From Atherinomorus stipes (lineage: Eukaryota > Chordata > Actinopteri > Atheriniformes > Atherinidae), in contig JALJCO010000034.1 of the NCBI GenBank assembly GCA_023101725.1, positions 1-64,000 of the forward strand: a stretch of DNA of 64,000 bases. The letters are read 5' to 3'. Below, one piece after another: positions 34,570 to 45,251 of the stretch. A program made the position numbers and the translations under genes. Numbering within the stretch: the first letter of the stretch is position 1; every line of letters starts with the position of its first letter. The notes beneath the pieces were generated by a model, which searched no databases, was not told the origin of the DNA, and was given only the letters and a program-made list of their open reading frames with translations.

Positions 34570-35488
34570 CGGCCAATGTGAGAGGTTTAATAGGACTTTG
34601 CATAACCTCCTTCGCACGTTGCCTGTCACCAAAAAGAGGGACTGGTCATGCTATCTTGCATCACTCACCTTCTCATATAATACCACTGCACACCAGTCTA
34701 CAGGAGAGTCGCCATATTTCCTGATGTTTGGTGCAGATCCCCAGTTACCAGTGGATTTCCTCTTGGGCAGAGTTCCAGAGCCAACTCCTGGCACTGTTAA
34801 TGACTGGATCGTGGAACATCAGACCCGGCTACGTCATGCGTATGAAGGGGTGAACAAACACCTGGAGGCTAAAGCCCAACTACGCAAGGAGCTTCATGAC
34901 AAAAAGGTACGAGATTCTCCATTGCAGGAAGGTCAGTTGGTCTACCTCAAGGAGGTTGGGGTCAGAGGTCGCCACAAGATTCATGATGTCTGGAGCTCGG
35001 TGGTGTACAAGGTGTTGAGAAAGCCAACAGGAGAAGGATCTGTGTACACCATTGCACCTACTGATGACCTCAGTAAGGTAAAACACATTCATCGCTCACT
35101 GCTGAAAGCTAAAGTACCTGTTGTAACTGACTGTCCTGTGGGTGAAGACCTGCAGGAAGAATTATCCCCTTCCCAAGAGGAGTCTATGTCCGATGGCGAA
35201 TGGTTCAGACTGGTCCCTGGTTCCACTACTGCCACTGCAGACCCTCGTCCGACACTGCCTCAGCCTCCTATGTGCATCCACCCGGGGCCAACCTCCCCTT
35301 CGGCTGACCTTGCAGATGCAGTCCAATTTCCCACGAATACAGAACTTCCCCTAAGAAGGACCACTCGTATAACAGCTGGAAGACACCCAAATCCCCACCA
35401 CCTGCCACAAACAATGGGGAGTAGGGCAATGGGGGCTACTAACTCTCAGATGCTTGTGAGTGTGCCCATTTTTAGGCCGTGGCAATAA
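34540..35488 (+). pseudogene. gypsy integrase C-terminal part
   Basis: This continues the integrase in another frame: TTPYHPAGNGQCERFNRTL holds the catalytic Glu, followed by the helix and the GESPYFLMFG-type block and the LVYLKEVGVRG SH3-like region that contacts DNA. A Pro/Thr/Ser-rich tail of ~100 residues ends at 35488. No chromodomain is evident, unlike in chromoviruses. The 3' LTR begins 36 bp later, so there is no room for an envelope gene. Confidence 0.88.
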
Positions 35489-35509
35489 TCGTCGGGACAC
35501 CGATTTAAA

Positions 35510-35524
35510 GTCAGCGGGGTAGAT
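35510..35524 (+). promoter_or_regulatory. presumed polypurine tract
   Basis: cagcggggtagat directly precedes the 3' LTR. It is only partly purine, so this is by position more than composition. Confidence 0.3.
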
Positions 35525-36348
35525 TGTAGTGGTGAGCACTCATTACACTAGAAGTGAGTGCTCAAACAGGCTCCTCCCCTTTTAATCCAGAAGGTATAAA
35601 AGACACCTGCTGACCTTTCTGCCTCTCTCTGCTTCCTGCTGTCTTCAGGGCTCTTTGGGTGGTGAGTAGGGTGGCAGGAAAGTCCTCTTATCAGTAGATG
35701 GGATTCTAAGTTTGTTTTCCTTTTTTTGTAGGTCCACCTGCTGCTGTTTTGTCTCTATTTGGTTTCCTGGTTTTGTCTTTAGTATTTTAGTGTTTTTGTC
35801 CTGTTTATAGCTTTGATTGCTGCAGCGTGTATTTTGTTTGCTTTGTTTGAATTTGTCTTTCTTTTGACAGCCGGGAGACAGTGGCCGGATGGGCTAGGCA
35901 CTCGTGGTTGAGACCCTCACCTTTTTGTGTTGTTTTGATTCACTTGGTACACCTGGGCTCCACGTTTTTGTTAGGTTTGTAGTGAAGTGTGCGTGCGTGT
36001 TCACAAGGTAAGTGGTGGCACACTTGGGCACTCTCCCTTGTAGGCTGCCCTCCACCAGTGCTCCCAGCTGGTCTACCTTTTTGTAGTTTAGTTTTGTAGT
36101 AATTTTTTAATAGTTCTTAGATACTCGAAATATTATTGATTAATCTTTATACTGTAAGAATAAACTTCATTGTTTAACTCACGTCTCTGTCTTTCCTAAA
36201 CAGGAACGAATCTGCACTTTTATTTCCTGGGGCCTTAAGCCCCAGGTGGCGTTGTCGGACCTTTCATCTACATAACTTTAAATAAATCTTTTACGTCTTC
36301 ATCTTGTGTTGACTTTAATTATATACAAACTAGTACGCCCCCACCACA
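35525..36348 (+). repeat. gypsy 3' LTR (824 bp)
   Basis: Same sequence as the 5' LTR apart from one extra T in the cctttttttg run. It ends ccaccaca before the target duplication. Confidence 0.95.
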
Positions 36349-36528
36349 TAAAGTAAAAAAAATATTGACATCAAAGACACTTTTTTCAGCTTTCCTTTGG
36401 TACATTCAGTGTTTGTATTGGCATAGTACACAATATTCTGTGGATCTCCCAAAATCATTGAAAATGCTTAAAAATCCTGGCAATATGGAGAGCTCTGCTC
36501 GGAAAAGGTCTGGCAGTCAATGAGTTAA

Positions 36529-38080
36529 CTGTGCTTGTATTTAAACTTGTTGCAGAAGCAAAGGTCTGACAGGCAGGTCCTTTGGCCAATCCTAGGTGGG
36601 GGTCCCACTGCAAGGATTGGTTGGAGTTTTGGATTTAGAATTTTAGAAATTAGAATAATATTTTATTTTGATTAATGATGGGTCTGTCTTGTATTTCAGA
36701 GTTCCATTACCTCATTAGTAGTATTTTACCCTATTAAAAAAATAGTGTAATAATGCAAAATCGGTAAGGGTTGCTTTAATTCCCATGGAAAGTTTCCAAC
36801 CCCTTGCAGCAGCAGGGGGCATAGGGACATGAGGTCGCAGCACTGACTCGGCTCCATCGGTGGAAAGCAGAACTGGTTCTTTGAAAGCAACCAGTTAAGG
36901 ACTGGCTGCAGCACCAGCAGCAGTTCATCTTTGGTTGAAAACGGGTCTCTGTGGACCCAGTTTGTACCAAAACGCTGTCCTCAAAGCATCTTCTTTAGTC
37001 TCAGGCCATTCCTGAATTTAAGTCTGTAGGCCAGACTGTATAAAGACAGACAAACCAGAGAACTACGAGCTAACAATTTCCTCCTCCTTCGAGGCTGAGA
37101 ATAAAATTCAGCATCCCAACCGATCTGCACTTCCATCAATGTGACAGCTCCATGGATCATGAAGTAGTCTCTGTAATCTAGGCCCTCGGAAAGTGATGAC
37201 TTCCCTCTTCTCGACTCCAACCCCTCGCCCATCACAAAAATCAATATTTATAATTTTACTAGATCAGAACAAATCCGCTGCAATGCTGCTGTTATTAAAA
37301 CAATAAAAACATCCCACAGACAGGTATTTGCTGGGAGCCCTGACTGGATTAAAGGTCTTGTTTTTCCCTTATCTCTCTCCTCCTTCCTCTCCCTCCTCCT
37401 CCTCTTTCTGTAATTCCAACTTTCTCCTCCCAGCTGTACAATAAGCCTTGCTGGAAAAGAGGTTATTTAGGCCCTGCTTCTTAATATCACTGGTGGGTTT
37501 TAAGTAATGACATAAATAAAAAGAAGCGTGCTGTATGATGGTGTGGGTAGGGGCTCATGTCGTCGCTCTCCCAGGAAGAAGCAGGGAACCACGGGAGAGG
37601 GAGCGTCTAATAGACAGCATCTGTCTGGATGCTGCTTGCTAATATTTCCTCTGGGGACAGCTTTCCTGCAGCCTGAGTCTGATTGTATTTACAAGATGAC
37701 GTGCCTGGTCTTTCATATATCCTCAGCGCTGAGGTGCCATTGAGCTGGGAGTTTCCTCAGGTTTCTCATGATAGTAATGGGATGCAAGCAAGATGCTAGA
37801 TGCTGAATGAAAACCCCGGGGCTGAAGTTTGTGGGTTTGCTGGATGCAGCTGCACATTTAAAACACAAATAAATAATGGGTGAAAATTAGGGATGGGCAT
37901 CAGAGTCTTATCTATTTATTGATGCTGGCAGGTGCTAACCACAAATCCTCAACATCGTGGTCATGGTGGACAGGAAGAAACAGAATTTCACTAAGAGGTA
38001 CGGTAAACTCCGTCCGACAAGCCGCTACGTTTGTCATGCGCTTTGAACACTGCGGCTTGAACGATGACGCAGCAAATACA
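36529..38080. other. no gene recognised
   Basis: No frame above ~100 residues with any known feature. Around 36780-37010 there is sequence (ggttctttgaaagcaaccag, ctggctgcagcaccagcagc) that feels repetitive, but no partner occurs in this window. 37370-37420 is pyrimidine-rich. Confidence 0.4.
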
Positions 38081-38926
38081 TGGGCTGTGTCTCAAACAGC
38101 ACACTTGAGCACTTCGAACACTATTTTTGAGCGTTCATATTTAGTGTGTTCATACAGTCATTTAAGCTCAAATTCAGTGCTCTAAAAGTACCCTGATGTT
38201 GCCCTAATAGCGGCCAAAAATGCAGTGCGAAACGGAGCACACTTCTCGCAATAAACGGACGCCATCTTGTTGGCATTGTGGAAGACTTTCAAACTGTTTT
38301 CAGAGCTGAATAATGGCAGTGAACGAAGAAGTGGTGACCCCTGCTGCATCGGAGGTGGTATTTTACTGATTTAAGTAATGTTTATAAAATGATTTAGACA
38401 TAGTTACTAATGTTTATTGTGGCATGCTACCAAGCTGTTCACTCCCTGATGACAGTTATGATCTGATCATTTGTTCGAGGCCGCAGTTATACCGGCACAG
38501 TAGAGTTAGCTCATGTTAGTGGGCAATGCCAGTCCATCACTTCCTGTAGGTGCTGTGCTCTATTCGTGACAGGAATTGGGAGTGGGTGGCCTAGTGGTAG
38601 CGTCGTGGGCTTTGGCGCAGAGGACCCAGGTTTGAGTCCCCGACATGACTCCTAGGTGAACCACGGTGGACCCTTGAGCAAGGTCCTTAACCCCACCAAC
38701 TGCTCCCAGGGTGCTTTAGAGTAGCAGCCCACTGCTCTCTGATACTCACAGTACAGAGATGGGTGAAATACAGAGCCCTAATGTCCCCTCGGGGATCTTA
38801 CCAGTATAACACACACACAAAAAAAAAAATTAGCTACAATAGTGTGCACTACAGACGAAGTACACAATGCGGACTAGGCACTGAATTCCAGTGCACTCGG
38901 GCAAGTGTGCAGTTTGAGACTCAACT
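38081..38926. mobile_element. MITE with tctcaaac-gcacactt ends, carrying a SINE
   Basis: tctcaaacagcacacttg (38090-38107) and caagtgtgcagtttgaga (38902-38919) are inverted repeats with one mismatch. No transposase. The SINE at 38579-38826 lies inside, leaving a host MITE of about 0.6 kb. Exact ends and target duplication are uncertain. Confidence 0.7.
38579..38826 (+). repeat. tRNA-derived SINE, complete
   Basis: The head has pol III promoter boxes: A-box-like gtggcctagtggtagcgtcg near 38586 and B-box-like ggtttgagtcc near 38629, about 30-35 bp apart as in a tRNA gene. The body (gagcaaggtccttaacccc, cagcccactgctctctgata, cccctcggggatc) recurs at 2879-3046. It ends in a CA/A-rich tail. The tRNA fold is degenerate, so it is not a working tRNA gene. 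Confidence 0.85.
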
Positions 38927-39173
38927 TTGGATTTTTACAGGCAAATGAGCTTCATGAAGAAAATCGGGGAAAAGCAAAACCTGATCCTACTCAGTTATGA
39001 GTAGGATATATTTTTCTGTCTGGCTAATGGGATCACACTGATTCAACAAAATAAAAGAATACACACACAATAAAAAAAAACATACAACCTAAAGAAAAAA
39101 ATGAGGCGATATCCATTCTCAGAGATACAGACTATTCATGAGTTGCGTTGCTTGTGTGTGAGTATGTGGGTGG

Positions 39174-39188
39174 GTGTGCGTGTGTGTG

Positions 39189-39232
<44 letters not shown>
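39174..39232. repeat. (TG)n(TA)n microsatellite
   Basis: About eight TG units and then about 20 TA units, immediately before the Tc1 terminal repeat. Confidence 0.95.
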
Positions 39233-39238
<6 letters not shown>

Positions 39239-39544
39239 GGTTCTACTCAAAAAATTTGAATATCCTGAAAAACTTAAAAGGTGCAATTTACATATTGTTC
39301 AAATAATATGTGAATCAATATATTTCAAGCCTTTATTTGTTTGGATGTTGCTGAATAGGACTTGCAGCTTTAGAAAACCTCAAATTTAAAAACTAAAAAA
39401 ATTTGAATCCTGTGAAAAGCTCCAGTATTGTAGCTCAGACTGTCACATTCTAATCAGGTAAGTAATCCAAAACACCTCCATAAGTGCCCCAAGCCTTTCA
39501 AAAGTCTTGGGGCACTCTGTCTTGGATGAGAAAAATTCACAATC

Positions 39545-40174
39545 ATGGGGAAGACTGCTGATCTGACAGTTGTGCAGAAAACCATCATTGACTCCCTTCA
39601 CAAGGTGGGAAAGACACAAAAAGTGATAGCAAAAGAAGCTGGATGTTCTCAGAGTGCTGTCTCAAAGCACATTAATGGACAGTTAAGTGGAAGGAAGAAG
39701 TGTGGAAGAAAACGGTGTAGAAGCCGGAGGGCTGACAGCAGCCTGGAGAAGATGGTCAGGAAAGGGCTTTTCAAAAGTGTGGAGGACTTCATAAGAAATG
39801 GATCTGTGAGCTTCATTAAAGGTGTCATAACCTGCCGTTTTACATACACAATCCTTCTTAAATTATCTTCAAATGAATTTTTAATTCTAGTTGGGTGGGA
39901 CAGAAATTTAATGAGCTCGTTTTATCCTTTTTTTATCCCCAACTATTGTTTGTCGCGAGAATACGCACGAGAGTTAGACCTGTCTGTAAGCGCGTTCACG
40001 AGGCAAACGTCAAAGCCAAAACAAAGTTTTATCAGGACAGAGCAGGTAAAGGAAATGATGTCCCAACAGAGGAAAAGTGATAAAAACGTAACGGCACGGT
40101 TGATGGAGAGGATCCGCGGAGTAAAAGGGCTGGACTCTGATGAATATAAGGAGCGGACGTGTGACATGAAGTGA
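39545..40174 (+). pseudogene. family G transposase N-terminus fused to inserted sequence
   Basis: The first ~85 residues are a Tc1 DNA-binding domain: MGKTADLTVVQKTIIDSLHK, then a helix-turn-helix (AKEAGCSQSAVSKHING) and a basic GRKKCGRKRC motif. After VEDFIR the frame runs on in register for ~120 residues of unrelated sequence (from about 39800) to a stop at 40174. The fused tail has no recognisable domain. Most likely a chance open frame, though it keeps a complete DNA-binding domain. Confidence 0.65.
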
Positions 40175-40805
40175 ACTAAACAGTGTTAGCTTCTGTAGCT
40201 ACATTAGCAGCTTGTCCGTTCGTCAACCACCGTTTGGTCTCTGACACAAAAGATAATAAGTTACACAAGCAGCAACACTTACCGACTGCACATCCTCACT
40301 GATAAGTATAATCCACTGGTGCCTGGTAAAGCTGTCCCTCCTGTTAGAGCACCGAAAACTGCTGAATTTCTGCCGAGGCAACTCAGCACAGCTATCTCCC
40401 CCCTCATCCTCATCGTCGGAGTTACCTGCCACGGTCTACTCTGTGGCAGGTAATCAGCTGCCTTCAGGTGGTGCTAAAGATGCTAGCTTAGCAGCTCGCT
40501 CGCAGCCTCTCTAGTTCACGTCATAACAGCTGGTCATGACTCCTTGGTGGCAGATAATCAGCTGCTTTTAGGTGGCGCTAAAGAGGCTAGCTTAGCAGCT
40601 AGCAGCCTCTCTCGCTCACGTCATTCGGAGAAAGAAATTCAATTTGCGTACTGTGGAGAGCGCGTGCTTGTGGCCTATTCTGGTGAGAAGAGAGAGCACG
40701 CACTCAAAGACGAAGTCACTTTCACTCTCCGGAGTTTCTGGCACGTTATAACTGATGTCCTGTTCCAATACACGTTTTAACCTGAAAAAGTGGGATTTCC
40801 GGGTG
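39800..40805. other. unclassified ~1-kb insertion within a Tc1 element
   Basis: The sequence is unrelated to Tc1 and of higher G+C. It holds an internal duplication at 40443-40625. I found no matching ends and no target duplication. It may be a non-autonomous DNA element that replaced the Tc1 centre. Confidence 0.5.
40443..40625. repeat. two ~78-bp imperfect direct repeats, ~104 bp apart
   Basis: tggcaggtaatcagctgcct at 40445 and tggcagataatcagctgctt at 40549 begin two parallel stretches that share gctagcttagcagct and gcagcctctct and end with cacgtcat. Confidence 0.9.
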
Positions 40806-40809
40806 ACGA

Positions 40810-41195
40810 CTCCTTAAAGTCCAGCATAAATGCAGCCGTCCACCAGGACATTTCGGAGCACTTCATGCTTGCTTCATCAGACCAGCTGTAAGGGGATGCA
40901 AACTTCATCTTCCAGGAAGACTTGGCACCTGCCCACATTGCCAAAAGTACAAAATCTTGGTTCAACAACCATGCTTGATTGGCCCGCAAACTCACCTAAC
41001 CTGAACCCCATTGAAAACATGTGGAGCATTGTCAAGAGAAAGCTCAACGAGAAGAGACCAAACAATAAAGAAGAGCTCAAGGCTGTGATGGAAGCATGCT
41101 GGTCTTCCATAACAGCTGAGATATGCCACAAGCTGGCAGCATCCATGCTACGCCAGGTCAAGGCAGTCATTAAAGGGGGCCCCACCAAGTGCTAG
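40810..41195 (+). pseudogene. family G transposase C-terminus
   Basis: Contains LDWPANSPNLNPIENMWSIV, the block with the third catalytic residue (Glu of PIE), followed by the conserved tail ending KGGPTKC and a stop. Just upstream, the segment with the second Asp (around 40905-40970) is in another frame. One Asp of the usual SPDLNP is Asn here. Confidence 0.75.
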
Positions 41196-41514
41196 GTACA
41201 GATGCAAGATTTTACTTTAGGAGGCCCGACTTTTTTGTATTTAAAGTCCTTTTTTAATTGATTTCATGCAATGTTAATTTAAAATTTGAGATTTTCTTAA
41301 GCTGCAAGTCCTAGTCAGCAACATCCAAACAAATAACAGCTTGAAATATATTGATTTGCATATTATTTGTCTATACAATATGTAAATTGCACTTTTTAAG
41401 TTGAATTATAGAAATACATGAACTTTTTAACAATATTCTAATTTTTTGGGTAGTACCTGTGTGTATGTATAAAAATACTGTGTATATATATATATACATA
41501 TACAATCGGCCGAA

Positions 41515-41895
41515 ATGAGTTTCCTCCGCAGGGTGGCCGGGCTCTCCCTTAGAGATAGGGTGAGGAGCTCAGTCATCTGGGAGGGACTCAAAGTAGAGCC
41601 GCTGCTCCTCTGTATAGAGAGCAGCCAGATGAGACGGCTCGGGCATCTGGTCAAGATGCCTCCTGGACGCCTCCCTGGTGAGGTATTCCAGGCATGTCCC
41701 ACCGGGACCAGACCCTGGGGGAGACCCAGGACACGCTGGAAGGACTACGTCTCCCGGCTGGCCTGGGAACGCCTCGGGATCCCCCCGGATGAGCTGGCAG
41801 CTGTGGCTGGGGTGAGGGAAGTCTGGGCTTCCCTGCTTAGGCAGCTGCCCCCGCGACCCGATCCCCGGATAAGCGGAAGAAGACGGTACGGTATA
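41515..41895 (+). pseudogene. non-LTR retrotransposon C-terminus and tail (Rex3/RTE-like)
   Basis: The frame reads MSFLRRVAGLSLRDRVRSS, then RRLGHLVKMPPGRLPGEVFQ, GRPRTRWKDYVSRLAWERLG and WASLLRQLPPRPDP. This matches the tail end of a reverse transcriptase family very common in fish; I place it with Rex3/RTE, less surely. The nucleotide end ggataagcggaagaagacgg fits such elements, which usually end in short tandem repeats. Strong 5' truncation is normal for this class. Confidence 0.65.
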
Positions 41896-41905
41896 TATAT
41901 ATACA

Positions 41906-42116
41906 CACTACTCACAAAAAGTTAGGGATATTTGGGTTTTTGTATGATGTCAGAATGAACCTAAAATCCACTACAACCATTCCAGGTGAACTGAATAATA
42001 ATTTCTCTAAACTTTTCAATGCACATGGACACTGTTCAATGGTTGAATATCTATTGCACATCAAGCTGTTCTCCAAAAAACAAAAGTTGAATATCCCTAA
42101 CTTTTTGTGAGTAGTG
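41906..42116. mobile_element. mariner-like MITE
   Basis: cactactcacaaaaagttag (41906 on) and ctaactttttgtgagtagtg (to 42116) are exact inverted repeats of about 27 bp. TA-rich sequence flanks both sides and there is no coding content. It sits just after the Rex3/RTE-like tail. Confidence 0.85.
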
Positions 42117-42459
42117 TATATATTATCACAGGAGATCTGGTTTATTGACAATAAACAAATGTGCTGCATTACTTCCTCTAACAACTCTGTAAGTTTTTTT
42201 GGGAGCAACTGTACAAATTTTAAGACAAATCAATCCTAACTTCTAGCTTAATGAATGATTTCATCTGTTCCAGTGAGTTGCCTCGTTTGTATCATTTTTG
42301 TAATGAGCCATTTTTTCCCAGAGGTAAAATTCACCATCAGCTGCCCATTAAGGCATCGAAAGCCAGATGTGTAAATTCTGCATACACAAAAAAACAAATG
42401 TCTGCATTTGTCCCAAGAAAAACTACAAATATATCATGTAATGGATGAAAATACCATTA

Positions 42460-42522
<63 letters not shown>

Positions 42523-42550
42523 TATAAGTTGCCCACCCACTAACACACAC

Positions 42551-42585
<35 letters not shown>

Positions 42586-43540
42586 CCTTTCTTTCCTTTC
42601 CCTTCTCTTCCTTTCCTTATCTCCCTCCAGTGACAGACGTTGACAATAAAGCTTGTTACATACTCCACAAAAAGCGATAATGAGAAGAAAATAATGTCAT
42701 TTTGTTCACGCAGATGTGATTGAGGATGGCTTGGCTTGACCCCTCGGCTGAGCAGAACTTTCTTCTCAGGGAGCTCTGAGAACTATTGTGTGATTAGTGG
42801 GATATTTGAAGTGGACGCGGTTAACGTTGAGTTGCTTGAGGCAGAGTTGTCACTTCCGAATTTCCGCAGATGCAAAGTTGAACGTATAGTTTTAATAAAC
42901 AGCTGATCGAGGTGGTGAGAAAGTACGAAAATGTAAACAACACACGTGGCATTTAAATACAGGGACACCCCGCGTGCCCAACCTCATCCTGCTACGGACA
43001 AAGTTTGTTATAAATGTATAATCATTGGGTGAACACTGCCGCCGGCAGCTCAGCTGCATTAGAAAGGTCTTCTTGGCTTTATTCCAGCCGTAGAGTACCA
43101 TTTTTTTTTCTTCTTTTCAGACACACATACAACTTTCTACTCACTAGTTGATCTTTGGCTGCTCCTGATTGGCCATTACCGTCAATTTAAGCTCTCTGAC
43201 TGGTGAAAGTTTGACTCAAAGTGTCTTCATCATAATTTCCAGGTCTAAATAGAGGTCTTAGCAACATAGTAGTGATAGTGACATTTTATGATGAAAATGG
43301 GATAAATAATGGTTTTATTATGGATCATTTGTGGATTGACCAGATAGTCTCTGAAGAAACACGACATTTAGTGGCTGGATTTTAAACCTCCTGGATAGGA
43401 TATAGATAATGGAAAACTTCCATAGATCACCTAAAGGGTAAACTATCCATCACAGTTTACCCCCCAGAGTGTTCTGTAAAAAGGAAAGTGCTAAGAGGTG
43501 CCAGAGATCTTGTGGAGTTTTAAGGATCAATGAAAAGTCT
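42117..43540. other. no gene; two microsatellites
   Basis: (TG)n(TA)n at about 42460-42521 and (CA)n at about 42553-42583, close enough to pair partly. The rest is AT-rich without supported frames. Confidence 0.6.
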
Positions 43541-43897
43541 TCAACTCTTCTTGACTTTTACTAGGAGCTTTTCAACATTGTAAAATGAAACCTTTAAATG
43601 ATCCCACACTCCAACTATCAGTTTGTCTGTTTTTTTCTTGTTTTTCGTGGAGACTGAACCTGAATGGTGATATAAACTCTTGCTAGCAGTCACTTCCATC
43701 AGCATGTCTGAGCCAAGGCAGTGATTTCTTTTTTTTTTTTTAGCCACAGAGTCGTGTTTGATGTGAATGCAGTGCTGTGTGAGGGCTCGGAGATCACGGT
43801 CATTCACAATTGCTGTTTGGGACTTCCTTTTAGCACAAACATCTCTACAGATATCAGACCCATCTTCAATTGACCTTAACAAACAAACAAAAGTCAA
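43541..43897 (-). pseudogene. possible diverged Tc1 transposase N-terminal remnant
   Basis: The minus-strand words VNDRDLRALTQHCIHIKHDSV resemble the second helix-turn-helix of Tc1 transposases (a -DRDLRAL- pattern followed by -SV-). Nothing else of the transposase is clear and the rest of the frame is unrelated. It lies about 140 bp upstream of, and opposite in strand to, the family C element. Confidence 0.35.
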
Positions 43898-44037
43898 AAG
43901 AGATGAGAAAAAAGTCTACAAGTATTTAACACATGTCTATTGACAGACTGCAAAACATCCTACAGATTCTGGTAATTTGGGGACCTGATTCTATTTAAAA
44001 CTATATAGATTTATTAGAAATATTGGGTTGCTATCAT

Positions 44038-45251
44038 ACACTATATTACCAAAAATATTTGCTTACGCATCCAAATTATAGGAATAAGGTGTTCCAATCA
44101 CTTCCATGGCCACAGGTGTATAAAATGAAGCAGCTAGGCATGCAGACTGGTTTCACAAACATTTGTGAAAGAATGTGTCGCTCTCAGGAGTTCAGTGAAT
44201 TCCAGCATGGAACTGTGATAGGATGCCACCTGTGCAACAAATACAGTGGTGAAATGTCCTCGCTCCTGAATATTCCAGTCAGCTGTCAGCCGTATTATAA
44301 GAAAATGGAAGTGTTTGGAAATGATGGCAACTCAGCCACATTAACTGATGGAGCGGGTCAGTGGATGCTGAAGCTCATAGTGCAAAGAGGTGGCCAACCT
44401 TCTGCAGTCAATCACTACAGACCTCCAAACTTCATGTGGTCTTCAGATCAGCTCAAGAACAGTGCGCAGAGAGCTTCATGGAATGGGTTTCTATGGCGAT
44501 TAGCTGCATATACATCACCAAGTGCAATGCAAAGCGTGGGATGCAGTGGTGTAAAGCAGCCGCCACGACTCTAGAGCAGTGGAGGCGTTCTCTGGAATGA
44601 TGAATCGGGCTTCTCCATCTGGCAATCTGATGGACGAGTCTTGGTTTGGCAGTTGCCGGGACAACGGTACTTGTCTGACTGCTTTGTGCCAAGTGTAAAG
44701 TTTGGTGGAGGGGGGATTATAGTGTGAGCTTGTTTTTCAGGAGCTGGGCTTGGCCCCTTAGTTCCAGTGAAAGGAACTCTGAATGCTTCAGCATACCAAG
44801 ACATTTTGGACGATTCCATGCTCCCAACTTTGTGGGAACAGTTTGGAGCTGGCCCCTTCCTCTTCCAACATGACTGTGCACCAGTGCACAAAGCAGGTCC
44901 ATGAAGACATAGATGCAGAGTCTGGTGCAAAGGAACTGGACTGGCCTGCACAGAGTCCTGACCTCAACCCCATAGAACACCTTTGGGATGAATTAGAGCA
45001 GAGACTGAGAGCCAGGCCTTCTCATACAACATCAGTGTGTGACTTTACAAATGCGCTTCTGGAAGAATGGTCAAAAATTCCCATAAACACACTCCTAAAC
45101 CTTGTGGACAGCCTTCCCAGAAGACTTGAAGCTGTTCTACCTGCAAAGGGTGGACAAACGTCATATTGAACCCTATGGATTAGGAAAGGGATGTCACTGA
45201 AGCTCATATGTGAGTTGAGGCAGGTGAGCCAATACTTTTGGCAATACAGTG
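44038..45251 (+). mobile_element. Tc1-like family C, near full length
   Basis: It starts cactatattaccaaaaatat after TA (44036-44037) and ends ...cttttggcaatacagtg at 45251. The terminal repeats are short (~25 bp). Length 1214 bp. Related fragments: 2615-2772 (reverse) and 57203-57601 (forward). The transposase is broken by several frame changes. Confidence 0.85.
44110..45169 (+). pseudogene. family C Tc1 transposase, multiply frameshifted
   Basis: The N-terminal part (44130-44330) is eroded. The C-terminal 128-residue frame (44783-45169) holds LDWPAQSPDLNPIEHLWDEL, with the catalytic Glu of PIE, and the tail SLPRRLEAVLPAKGGQTSY. The segment with the second Asp, around 44850-44880 (caacatgactgtgcacca), is in another frame. 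Spacing fits DD34E. Inactive. Confidence 0.75.

Larger units (their letters stand above)
29316..36352 (+). mobile_element. Ty3/gypsy LTR retrotransposon, nearly identical LTRs, TAAA duplication
   Basis: LTRs lie at 29320-30142 and 35525-36348, each starting TG and ending CA. The 4-bp target duplication taaa flanks the element (29316-29319, 36349-36352). The internal order gag, protease, RT, RNase H, integrase defines Ty3/gypsy rather than Ty1/copia. After integrase no chromodomain and no envelope frame was recognised. The reading frame is broken at four places (about 30890, 31000, 31930, 34540), so this copy should not be autonomous as given. Confidence 0.95.
28632..36528. mobile_element. piggyBac-like element interrupted by a gypsy retrotransposon
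   Basis: The left end is TTAA (28632-28635) plus ctcactggctgcca. The right end is tggcagtcaatgag plus TTAA (36525-36528). The two ends are inverted repeats with two mismatches, and TTAA is the piggyBac target. Excluding the nested 29320-36348 element, about 0.86 kb remains, with no transposase frame, so this is a non-autonomous copy. Its left half contains a (GT)n/(G)n microsatellite at 29099-29146. Confidence 0.75.
39233..41463 (+). mobile_element. Tc1-like family G, split by ~1 kb of foreign DNA
   Basis: The left end cacacaggttctactcaaaa (39233) and the right end, ...gggtagtacctgtgtg (to 41463), are inverted repeats, with TA at 39231-39232 and 41464-41465. The transposase is on the plus strand. 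Its N-terminal third (39545-39795) is fused to unrelated DNA from about 39800 to 40800, after which the C-terminal third resumes (40810-41195). The central part including the first catalytic Asp is missing. Confidence 0.85.

Noticed and set aside
35488..35524. Envelope gene downstream of gypsy pol
   Set aside because: Only 36 bp separate the pol frame from the 3' LTR, so the element is a retrotransposon without an envelope frame.
36726..37244. Possible host exon in the segment after the piggyBac-like element
   Set aside because: Short frames only (up to 87 residues), no splice-bounded pattern and no recognisable protein; the sequence looks repetitive.
38579..38660. tRNA gene
   Set aside because: A and B boxes are present, but the cloverleaf is degenerate and the body continues into a SINE with a second copy at 2879.
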